Notes under the pieces: model-generated | Database searches by the model: none | What the model saw: the letters and a program-made list of their open reading frames with translations, nothing else | Told to the model about the DNA's origin: nothing | Translations under genes and position numbers: made by a program | NCBI GenBank assembly: GCA_050730755.1 | Contig: JBOHNR010000008.1 | Coordinates: forward strand, 85,265-149,264 | Reading direction: 5' to 3' | Source of the DNA: CAVPPA01 sp050730755 | GTDB taxonomy: Bacteria > Patescibacteriota > Saccharimonadia > Saccharimonadales > UBA4665 | Length of the DNA: 64,000 nucleotides | In this document: piece by piece, positions 54,018 through 60,755 of the stretch | How positions within the stretch are numbered: position 1 is the first letter of the stretch | Layout of the letters: every line of letters starts with the position of its first letter

Positions 54018-54041
54018 GGTTCGAGTCCTGCCCCCGCACCA
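54018..54041 (+). other. tRNA-fMet 3'-end copy 3 (att-like scar)
   Basis: GGTTCGAGTCCTGCCCCCGC then ACCA, one A fewer than copy 2. It shares the T-to-C change with copy 2, so these two are closer to each other than to the tRNA. A GTCCGTA/TACGGAC hairpin with an AT tail follows (about 54061-54090). The 53891-54241 gap has no gene. Confidence 0.75.
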
Positions 54042-54216
54042 AACTGATTAGAGCATATGTGTCCGTAGAGTCTATACTTTACGGACATTTTATACTGGGA
54101 TTGAAATTAATCTGGTTCTAAGAACTTAGAGCCAAAGTGGTTAATAATGGTTGGGCTACACTTACCATCAGCAGAGCACAATAGGCTATTAGGCGAAGAA
54201 GAGGCTTTACAAAGAT

Positions 54217-54242
54217 TATACCATCGTATATACTATGGTATA
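54217..54242 (+). promoter_or_regulatory. Operator and -10 of the RelB/YafQ-like pair
   Basis: TATACCAT (54217-54224) and ATGGTATA (54235-54242) are perfect 8-bp inverted repeats. TATACT (54229-54234) lies inside, 7 bases before ATG 54242. Binding there would block RNA polymerase directly, fitting antitoxin autoregulation of a leaderless message. Confidence 0.65.
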
Positions 54243-54529
54243 TGAGTAGTTTAGATAAAACCATTATTAACTTGAAGGTTAACAAGAGTTTGAAGCATGA
54301 AGCTCAGGAGGTAGCTAATGAGATTGGCGTACCTCTCACTACGGTTGTCACCGCTAGTCTCAAGGAGTTTGTACGTAGCCGCTCTTTAACCCTGTCTGCC
54401 TTCCCCCGGCTAAAACCAGAGATTGAAAAAGAGCTTGGTGTGGCTATTAATGATTACAAGAAGGGGAGAAATACCTCTAAGGTTTACTCCAAACACGAAG
54501 ATGTTGCCAGCCATCTTAGTACTCTATGA
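54242..54529 (+). CDS. RelB/DinJ-like antitoxin
   Basis: A 95-residue protein. Residues 8-45 (TIINLKVNKSLKHEAQEVANEIGVPLTTVVTASLKEFV) match the ribbon-helix-helix domain of DinJ/RelB antitoxins. The charged tail should wrap the toxin. It overlaps the toxin gene by four bases. Confidence 0.85.
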   Translation: MSSLDKTIINLKVNKSLKHEAQEVANEIGVPLTTVVTASLKEFVRSRSLTLSAFPRLKPEIEKELGVAINDYKKGRNTSKVYSKHEDVASHLSTL

Positions 54530-54786
54530 ACGTTATTTTCCATAAGCGTTTTGATAAGATGGCAGCAAAGTTGTCTCCAAAATTAAAGACTCAAATGGTG
54601 AAGCGCATAACGCTATTTAGTAAAGACCCACTAACGCCCGTATTAAAAAATCATGCCCTTAATACGGCTTATAGGGGCAGTTACAGTATAAATATTACTG
54701 GTGACTACCGGGCAATTTATCACTTAGTAGATACCCAGACGGCTATGTTCACCCACATTGGCACTCACAGCCAGCTTTACCGATAA
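54526..54786 (+). CDS. RelE/YafQ-like mRNA interferase toxin
   Basis: An 86-residue RelE-fold protein (FHKRFDKMAAKLSPKLKTQMVKRITLF, NHALNTAYRGSYSINITGDYRAIYHL, THIGTHSQLY). The basic face and C-terminal H...Y residues fit YafQ/RelE-type ribosome-dependent mRNA cleavage. It is co-transcribed with the antitoxin and followed by a terminator. Confidence 0.87.
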   Translation: MNVIFHKRFDKMAAKLSPKLKTQMVKRITLFSKDPLTPVLKNHALNTAYRGSYSINITGDYRAIYHLVDTQTAMFTHIGTHSQLYR

Positions 54787-54880
54787 CTAGAAGTATCGTT
54801 TCTTATGTTGTTATTACTTAGAATATGAGGTGTATTGACTTGGGATTCCAGACCATGGCGCTCAACCATGGGTATCTTAA

Positions 54881-54905
54881 CCTCTATATTTCTATAGGGG
54901 TTTTT
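54881..54905 (+). terminator. Intrinsic terminator after the toxin gene
   Basis: CCTCTATA (54881-54888) pairs with TATAGGGG (54893-54900), one T-G, then TTTTT. Confidence 0.7.
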
Positions 54906-54973
54906 ATTACATTAAAGACAAAAGTAGCCCAATAGTGTCTTTGAGTTGGTAGGTTTGAAGGCGAAACTGGATA

Positions 54974-56032
54974 TTATGCCAGTACGATACCAGCTAATTT
55001 ACGCCTCACTTTATTAATCGTCTCAGATGTCTTTGGCCTTTTCGGGTAGGTCCGATTAGATAACACGACTAGACATCTTTTTTTAAATGGATCGGCTAAA
55101 AACATAGTTCCCGTAAAACCGTCTTTGCCAAAAATCTTGGGCGAAACATCAGAGCCCATATAGTCCGATTGATTCATTTCCCAACCAAGAGACATTCCGT
55201 AACCCCCGTTATTGATAACTTCAAGTCTCATTTTTTTGACAGTCGAAGGCTCAAGATAACGGCGATTATTTAACTGACCATTTGAAAGCAGCATTTGGCC
55301 AAATATTAATAAGTCCCTAGCCGACGAAAAGAGCCCAGCATGGCCACTAACTAGACCTTCTTTGTGTAGAGCCCAAGCTGTTTCATCGTGAACCTCACCC
55401 AAAACCTCGCCGCGTTCATTAATCTCTGTTGGTGCGATCGAAGCCGGTGCGAGCCTTTTAGGGTAAAATGTAGTACTGTTCATCTGAAGAGGCTTAAAAA
55501 ACATCTCATCGGCAATTATATCTAAAGGTTTTTTGACGATCCTTTCCGCCACCATACCGAGCAGAAGTGCTGGAATATTGGAGTATTGATACCGCTTACC
55601 TGATGGGTATTTTAATGGAGCGTTATAGATTGTACTGAGTATAGCCGCCTTGCCACCGTGGGCGTAAAAAGATAAAGGTTTAGGCAAGTCAAAGACGGTC
55701 GTAAAGGTTAACAGGTGCTTGATTAAGATCTTATCCCGGTTGTTAGTGTTTATTTCTGGAATAAATTCAATTACTTGATCGTCGGTCGATAATAATCCTT
55801 TTTCAATCAGCGATAAAATAATTGAGTTTGTCGGAATAACCTTTGTTAATGAAGCTAGGTCATAAACGGTTGCTTTAGTAACCTGTTCGGCATTAGCTTC
55901 ATATGTCAGATGCCCAAAAGGCAAGATACTCAGATTGTTGTCTTTAACAAAGCCAACTACAGCGCCGGGAAAGACTTGTTCCAAAATAGCTGCTTCGATT
56001 ATCTCTCGGATTTCAGATTTCTCTCGATCCAC
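54974..56032 (-). CDS. Serine hydrolase, class C beta-lactamase/PBP4* family
   Basis: GTG 56032 is preferred because a TATAGT -10 ends 6 bases before it. The ~352-residue product has S-L-T-K near 61-64 (YDLASLTKV), a Y-S-N second motif (YQYSNIPALLLG) and GLVSGHAGLFSSARDL. Such proteins include D-aminopeptidases, esterases and carboxypeptidases; true beta-lactamase action is unlikely without a signal peptide. It is cytoplasmic by sequence, and its substrate is unknown. It is the only non-toxin enzyme in the island. Confidence 0.82.
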   Translation of the reverse strand: MDREKSEIREIIEAAILEQVFPGAVVGFVKDNNLSILPFGHLTYEANAEQVTKATVYDLASLTKVIPTNSIILSLIEKGLLSTDDQVIEFIPEINTNNRDKILIKHLLTFTTVFDLPKPLSFYAHGGKAAILSTIYNAPLKYPSGKRYQYSNIPALLLGMVAERIVKKPLDIIADEMFFKPLQMNSTTFYPKRLAPASIAPTEINERGEVLGEVHDETAWALHKEGLVSGHAGLFSSARDLLIFGQMLLSNGQLNNRRYLEPSTVKKMRLEVINNGGYGMSLGWEMNQSDYMGSDVSPKIFGKDGFTGTMFLADPFKKRCLVVLSNRTYPKRPKTSETINKVRRKLAGIVLA

Positions 56033-56149
56033 CAAGATACTATATCAAAGGATCCAGAGTTGGGAGATAGGACAAGAATGTTGTAAGGAAGGGCTAATGC
56101 TTTAGCCTCTAGATCGGTTTAGTTATTAGGTAGCTCTATTTTTAAATAT

Positions 56150-56177
56150 TTGACAAATTATAGATTTTGTGTATAAT
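56150..56177 (+). promoter_or_regulatory. Consensus sigma-70-type promoter
   Basis: TTGACA (56150-56155), a 16-base spacer and TATAAT (56172-56177): both hexamers are perfect. This is the strongest promoter I see in the window and drives only the 31-codon gene. Confidence 0.8.
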
Positions 56178-56230
56178 ATCTTTTGTTGTATTAAAAAATA
56201 AAAAAGAATCAATAATTAAAAGGAGACGAT

Positions 56231-56326
56231 ATGAAAAATAGTAACAATCTAGCGTTTGAATATGTCTACGTAGACTCTTCTGATCAAAGATTTCTGAAGA
56301 TAGATAAAATACTAAGTAAAATATAA
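56231..56326 (+). CDS. 31-residue peptide gene with its own promoter and terminator
   Basis: ATG follows AAGGAGA with 5 bases spacing, an ideal ribosome site. The product begins MKNSNNLAFEYVYVDSSDQ and ends RFLKIDKILSKI. It is hydrophilic with no helix for the membrane and no Cys. The unit has a perfect promoter, a ~47-base AT-rich leader and a strong terminator, so it should be abundantly expressed. It could be a small regulator, antitoxin, secreted signal or bacteriocin-like precursor. No family recognised. Confidence 0.6.
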   Translation: MKNSNNLAFEYVYVDSSDQRFLKIDKILSKI

Positions 56327-56354
56327 ATTAGATAAGTCCCTAAATTAAAGGAGC

Positions 56355-56380
56355 AGCTCTGGATTAGCCAGGGCTTTTTT
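56355..56380 (+). terminator. Intrinsic terminator of the 31-residue gene
   Basis: AGCTCTGG (56355-56362) pairs with CCAGGGCT (56368-56375), one T-G, followed by a run of six T. It closes a ~200-base transcription unit. Confidence 0.85.
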
Positions 56381-56470
56381 ATTTTTAAATAAGGCTAAAC
56401 GCCAGCTATGTTGCCGACACACCCTAGTTATGTTATTGTTATTTTTTGTAAGGTAATTTGGAAAATTTCA

Positions 56471-56812
56471 ATGGAGATTGAAGACCGGAAGATAATTGAG
56501 TTATTCCCGCCAAAATGTCTATCGGCCGTGATTGATGCTGCGCAGCATTCGAGTAGACAAGAAGAGATGATTTTAGCCAACTCGACTTATATAGTCGAGT
56601 CACAGAGGCAAGTAGACGGTCTGACTCGGAAAATTCTGGCTTGTCAACTCTGCTCAGTCGTTGTTTCGATGGTCAATAACCCAGACCTAAATAAGGTCGA
56701 GATACAGCCGCCTGAACCATCACCTAATCTTTGTCCTAACGTAATTGTTCAATCCCATAGTAAAAGCTTTGAAAAAGAATCTAGAAAATACCTACATTGG
56801 CTCACTTGGTAG
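56471..56812 (+). CDS. Hypothetical protein, ~113 residues
   Basis: ATG 56471 (MEIEDRKIIELFPPKCLSAV) is preferred; the frame is open 21 codons upstream. It is soluble, helical, with three Cys, and has no recognised family. It lies between the peptide gene and the convergent PIN toxin pair. The gene may be real but the support is only the open frame and ordinary composition. Confidence 0.45.
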   Translation: MEIEDRKIIELFPPKCLSAVIDAAQHSSRQEEMILANSTYIVESQRQVDGLTRKILACQLCSVVVSMVNNPDLNKVEIQPPEPSPNLCPNVIVQSHSKSFEKESRKYLHWLTW

Positions 56813-56884
56813 GAACTCATTGGAACAAAATTATGCGAGAGCTGATAGCTACACGGCGGATAGTAGAACAAATAAAGTAAGAGG

Positions 56885-57322
56885 CTATAAGCTACGAAGG
56901 TATTGTAGAAATAATCCGGGTGTAAGCAAGACGATTTGAAAGTCTTGGTTTATTTTTTCTGCCTTAAAGTCACGGATATTATAAGAGACGATAAAAGTTG
57001 CTTTAGCTTCTTTAGCACCAGCCACAATATGAGCATCATCTATGTCGCTTACATATCCCGCAAATCGTTGCTTCACTGTATTGAGCGATTGGCCAATATT
57101 AATAGCCACTAATTGACTATTTATTAGATCGTGCAGGTCTTGTATTGCAAGACGAAGTCGACTAGCGACTTTTTCAAGCTCTGTTATGGATAGATTTGAG
57201 ACATATAATTCTAGCTGCTGGTTGTTCTGCAGAAGAGTATAGGCAGCACCAGATTTTGAAATTAGAGAAGAGATAACGACATCTGAGTCAATGAAGACTC
57301 TTATTGAGGCGTGGTTGCTCAT
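56885..57322 (-). CDS. PIN-domain toxin
   Basis: A 145-residue PIN nuclease with RVFIDSDVVISSLIS, a central helix pair with ITELEKVASRL, and SDIDDAHIVAGAKEAKATFIVSYNIRDF, which hold the acidic cluster. It begins 2 bases after the stop of the HTH gene. It is probably an RNase toxin controlled by that protein. Confidence 0.85.
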   Translation of the reverse strand: MSNHASIRVFIDSDVVISSLISKSGAAYTLLQNNQQLELYVSNLSITELEKVASRLRLAIQDLHDLINSQLVAINIGQSLNTVKQRFAGYVSDIDDAHIVAGAKEAKATFIVSYNIRDFKAEKINQDFQIVLLTPGLFLQYLRSL

Positions 57323-57324
57323 GG

Positions 57325-57591
57325 CTACTGTTCTTTGCGGACTGCCGAAAGTTCTCTTTGTATTTGAGGTAGCGAGATACTGTCTACTTGCTCAGCTTCG
57401 TATAAATCTGCGTCTAAACCATTAAACATAAAAGATATAGAACTTGCCGGTATACGGTAAACCCTACCAAATCGTTTTGCCACAAGCTCTCCATGACTAA
57501 TTAGGTCGTACACGGTATTTTTAGAGAGCTGCAACATGCTTGCAACTTGTTCGGGGGTATAAACACTATCAGGGATAATTCTACTAGACAT
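57325..57591 (-). CDS. Excisionase/MerR-type HTH protein, probable antitoxin
   Basis: An 88-residue protein with YTPEQVASMLQLSKNTVYDLISHGELVAKRFGRVYRIP, the HTH_17 (excisionase-like) fold, and a C-terminal tail (about 55-88) that could bind the PIN toxin. PIN toxins paired with this HTH type are known. A direct role as an excisionase is possible but there is no integrase here. Confidence 0.8.
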   Translation of the reverse strand: MSSRIIPDSVYTPEQVASMLQLSKNTVYDLISHGELVAKRFGRVYRIPASSISFMFNGLDADLYEAEQVDSISLPQIQRELSAVRKEQ

Positions 57592-57634
57592 GACTACATG
57601 GTATCAAATTGTACTCAGCACGTCAATACGTATA

Positions 57635-57710
57635 TGGTAGCGGCGAGTGGACTTGAACCACTGACCCCAGGCTTATGAGTCCTGTGCTCTAACCACTGAG
57701 CTACACCGCC
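57635..57710 (-). tRNA. tRNA with CAT anticodon (elongator Met or Ile2)
   Basis: A complete cloverleaf on the minus strand: acceptor GGCGGTG/CGCCGCT (G1-T72 and T6-G67 wobbles), D-stem GCTC/GAGC, anticodon stem CAGGA/GCCTG with a weak last pair, loop CTCATAA, variable GGGTC, T-loop TTCAAGT, encoded ACCA. The variable region resembles elongator tRNA-Met. It is divergent from tilS, the gene for the enzyme that modifies tRNA-Ile2(CAT). Confidence 0.93.
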
Positions 57711-57804
57711 ATGATTTAAGGATCTTATGCCAAAGGGTAATATAGCACGCTTTCTATCTGTTGACTATAAAAGATAAGCTTCAAGACTCATAAAGTAGCT
57801 TTAG

Positions 57805-57810
57805 TATACT
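57805..57810 (+). promoter_or_regulatory. -10 element of tilS
   Basis: TATACT with 6 bases to ATG 57817: leaderless. It lies in CTTTAGTATACTAAAG, a perfect 16-bp palindrome (57800-57815), so the same DNA could also bind a dimeric regulator. Confidence 0.55.
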
Positions 57811-57816
57811 AAAGCC

Positions 57817-58704
57817 ATGATTATTGAGCTAAATCCAGGCAACTATGTCATCGGTGTTAGTGGCGGTGTGGATTCGATTGTCCTGCTTGACCTGCTCAAA
57901 AACCAACCGGCAGTCCAATTGGTCGTTGCTCATTATGATCACGGAATTAGGGCTGATTCAAAAAAAGATCGGCAATTTGTTCAGAAAATTGCCAAACAAC
58001 TTAAGTTACCTTTCGTATACGAAAGTGGAGAACTTGGACCAACTACCAGTGAAGCAATGGCTCGAAAAAGGCGCTATGAATTTTTGGAAAAAGTTCGTAA
58101 AAATAACGACGCCCGAGCCATCGTCACCGCCCATCATCAAGATGATCTACTTGAGACAGCCATTCTAAATATCCTGCGGGGGACAAATCGCCGGGGACTA
58201 ACGTCACTCGGAAGCGGACCTTTACTTATTCGACCGATGCTACATTTATCAAAAAAGGAAATCTTGGCTTATGCCAAAGCCCGGCAACTAAAATGGTATG
58301 ACGACCCTACGAACGATGACGAGAGGTATCTCCGGAACTACGTCCGGCATCAGATAGTAGTTAAATTTCAAGCTAAACAGAGAAGACAGTTACTAAGTAT
58401 TATTGAAAAAACACGCCAGACTAACGAAGAACTGGATAAGCAGCTTGTTAATTTGATGCAGAATGAGTTAAATTTGCAATACTTGGACCGGACCTGGTTC
58501 ATTAGCTTGCCTCACGAAGTTGCCAAAGAGTTTTTAGCTACTTGGTTTCGTATCCAAAACATCGGAAATTATGATGCGTCGACTTTGGAACGAATTGTGA
58601 TCGCGGCTAAGGTGGGTAAGGCGGGAGCTTTGATCGATATTATTGATGGTGTGTCGCTTAATCTTAAAAAAGACTCTTTAGCACTCGTGGGGTTAGAGCG
58701 CTAG
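57817..58704 (+). CDS. tilS: tRNA(Ile)-lysidine synthase
   Basis: A 295-residue protein with the PP-loop SGGVDS at 15-20, AHYDHGIRADSKKDRQFV, ARKRRYEFL, TAHHQDDLLETAILNILRGTNRRGL and YDDPTNDDERYLRNYVRH. It is shorter than E. coli TilS and lacks the C-terminal TilS_C domain. It ligates lysine to C34 of tRNA-Ile2 with ATP, so AUA is read correctly. It precedes ftsH by 33 bases, an order common in Gram-positive bacteria. Confidence 0.95.
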   Translation: MIIELNPGNYVIGVSGGVDSIVLLDLLKNQPAVQLVVAHYDHGIRADSKKDRQFVQKIAKQLKLPFVYESGELGPTTSEAMARKRRYEFLEKVRKNNDARAIVTAHHQDDLLETAILNILRGTNRRGLTSLGSGPLLIRPMLHLSKKEILAYAKARQLKWYDDPTNDDERYLRNYVRHQIVVKFQAKQRRQLLSIIEKTRQTNEELDKQLVNLMQNELNLQYLDRTWFISLPHEVAKEFLATWFRIQNIGNYDASTLERIVIAAKVGKAGALIDIIDGVSLNLKKDSLALVGLER

Positions 58705-58724
58705 CAAAACATTTTAGGACACGC

Positions 58725-58730
58725 TATAAT
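58725..58730 (+). promoter_or_regulatory. -10 element of ftsH
   Basis: TATAAT with 7 bases to ATG 58738, so ftsH can be transcribed apart from tilS as a leaderless message. Confidence 0.55.
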
Positions 58731-58737
58731 AATCTAA

Positions 58738-60609
58738 ATGGACAGAAAGTTTGGACAGAATACTAAGAGCTCTAACGGCAGTAAAAATTATAGAAATGCC
58801 AAAAACATTGGTTTTATTGCTCTTCTTGTACTGATCGGTTTAATAATTGTGGCTGCTACCAACCAAACTACCCAAATGAAGACGATTTCTTTATCTAATG
58901 CTGTCATGCAATCTAATGCCGGAGACTATTCAAAAATAGAAATTAATGGTAACGAGCTAGATATCACAAAAAAGGGTCAAAAAACAGCTACTTTGAAAAC
59001 CTATACCGAACCGAACGCCACCTTAAAGGAAGAAGGTTTTAACTTTTCAAAAGTAACAGTTGCAGCCGAACCAGAGACTTCGTCGGCTACCACATGGTTA
59101 ACTATCGGCAGTTACGTCATCCCGATTGTTTTGATTGGTGGTTTCTTGTATTTTATGCTCAGGAGCGCTCAGGGTCAGGGCAACCAGGCCTTAAGCTTCG
59201 GCAAAAGCCGAGCTCGACTTTATGGCAATGAAAAGGAAAGGATGGACTTCTCAGACATTGCTGGTAGTAACGAGGCTAAACAAGATTTGCAGGAAGTCGT
59301 AGAATTTTTGAAATTTCCTAAAAAGTTTGCCGCCGTGGGAGCTCGTATCCCAAAGGGCGTACTTCTGATTGGTCCACCAGGTACAGGTAAGACGTTGCTA
59401 GCTCGGGCGGTAGCCGGTGAAGCTAAAGTGCCATTTTTCAGTATTTCTGGTTCGGAATTCGTCGAAATGTTTGTCGGTGTCGGTGCTAGCCGGGTTCGCG
59501 ATCTATTCTCGAAGGCTAAGAAAAATGCTCCATGCATTATTTTTATAGATGAGATTGATGCCGTTGGCCGCCGTCGAGGTAGCGGTATGGGTGGTGGCCA
59601 CGATGAACGTGAGCAGACTCTCAACCAAATTCTGGTTGAAATGGATGGCTTTGAGCAAGGTCAGAACGTTATCGTGTTAGCAGCCACTAACCGAGCTGAT
59701 GTACTCGATCCAGCCCTGCTCCGCCCTGGCCGCTTTGACCGGCGAGTTAACATTGATTTGCCAGATCGTAAAGACCGAGAAGCTATTTTAAAAGTTCACT
59801 TTACCAAAAAACCGCTCGCCAAAACGGTTGACCTAGACTCACTGGCGGCTAAGAGTGCTGGTTCTTCCGGCGCTGACCTAGCCAATATTGCCAATGAAGC
59901 GGCTATCATTGCCGCTCGCAACAATCACTCCCAGATCGTCGAAACAGACGTCACTGAAGCGTTTGAGCGAGTAGCCATTGGACCGGAACGTAAAAGTAAG
60001 ATTATGAGTGAAAGCGAGAAGGAACTAACTGCCTACCATGAAGCTGGTCACGCTATAGTTGGTCACGTTTTACCAGACAGTGATCCGGTTCATAAAGTGA
60101 CAATCATACCAAGGGGAGGTACAGGTGGGGTGACTTGGTTTTTACCGCCTGAAGACCGTGTCTACACTTCGCTGATCGAGTTTAAGGATGTTCTTGCTAG
60201 GGCTCTTGGCGGCCGAGTTGCCGAAGAAGTTCTATATGGTCCTGACCGGATTACAACTGGCGGCGGCAACGACCTTCAAAAAGCGGCCGAAATCGCCCGC
60301 GATATGGTTATCAATCAAGGTATGGGCAGAAAACTACGTGATCAGGTCTTTCATGTCGACGACGGCATGATGTTTGAAAAACTGGTCCACGAGCGCGAGT
60401 ATTCTGACGAGACGGCTAAACTAATTGACGAGGAAGTTGAAGCTCTTATTACCGAGGCTGCCAATCGAGCCCGAATAGTCATTAAAGCTAACCTGGCTCG
60501 TATCAAGGCTCTAAAGGATGTCTTGCTGGAAAAAGAGTCAGTCAACGGTAAAGAGGTGGCCGAAGTCTTTAAAGGGTCGGTGATGCCTAAAGCGGCTACT
60601 CTCTATTAA
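58738..60609 (+). CDS. ftsH: ATP-dependent zinc metalloprotease FtsH
   Basis: A 623-residue membrane protease. It has two helices (about 25-41 and 121-141) flanking a ~75-residue outer domain, and an AAA+ domain with Walker A GPPGTGKT at 212-219, Walker B IIFIDEIDAVG and SRH DPALLRPGRFDRR. Zinc-site HEAGH lies at about 434-438 with a later Asp ligand (GGGNDLQKA). It degrades misfolded membrane and some soluble proteins as a hexamer. Length and motifs are complete. Confidence 0.97.
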   Translation: MDRKFGQNTKSSNGSKNYRNAKNIGFIALLVLIGLIIVAATNQTTQMKTISLSNAVMQSNAGDYSKIEINGNELDITKKGQKTATLKTYTEPNATLKEEGFNFSKVTVAAEPETSSATTWLTIGSYVIPIVLIGGFLYFMLRSAQGQGNQALSFGKSRARLYGNEKERMDFSDIAGSNEAKQDLQEVVEFLKFPKKFAAVGARIPKGVLLIGPPGTGKTLLARAVAGEAKVPFFSISGSEFVEMFVGVGASRVRDLFSKAKKNAPCIIFIDEIDAVGRRRGSGMGGGHDEREQTLNQILVEMDGFEQGQNVIVLAATNRADVLDPALLRPGRFDRRVNIDLPDRKDREAILKVHFTKKPLAKTVDLDSLAAKSAGSSGADLANIANEAAIIAARNNHSQIVETDVTEAFERVAIGPERKSKIMSESEKELTAYHEAGHAIVGHVLPDSDPVHKVTIIPRGGTGGVTWFLPPEDRVYTSLIEFKDVLARALGGRVAEEVLYGPDRITTGGGNDLQKAAEIARDMVINQGMGRKLRDQVFHVDDGMMFEKLVHEREYSDETAKLIDEEVEALITEAANRARIVIKANLARIKALKDVLLEKESVNGKEVAEVFKGSVMPKAATLY

Positions 60610-60755
60610 AAATAGCTGACTTAAGTGGCTAATTCCGGCCGGTTACACGGTTATGCCAAGGACAGTCTGATTGACTAATTGTTTGGATAAACGCTGTATT
60701 TGTAAGATCAAAAATGAGAAAATGAGGTATAAAACCGTTATTGGTTTTATTTAAT

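Noticed and set aside
52949..54041. Additional tRNA genes at the CCA-ending copies
   Set aside because: Only the T-arm and acceptor 3' strand are present. No D-arm, anticodon arm or 5' acceptor strand precedes them.
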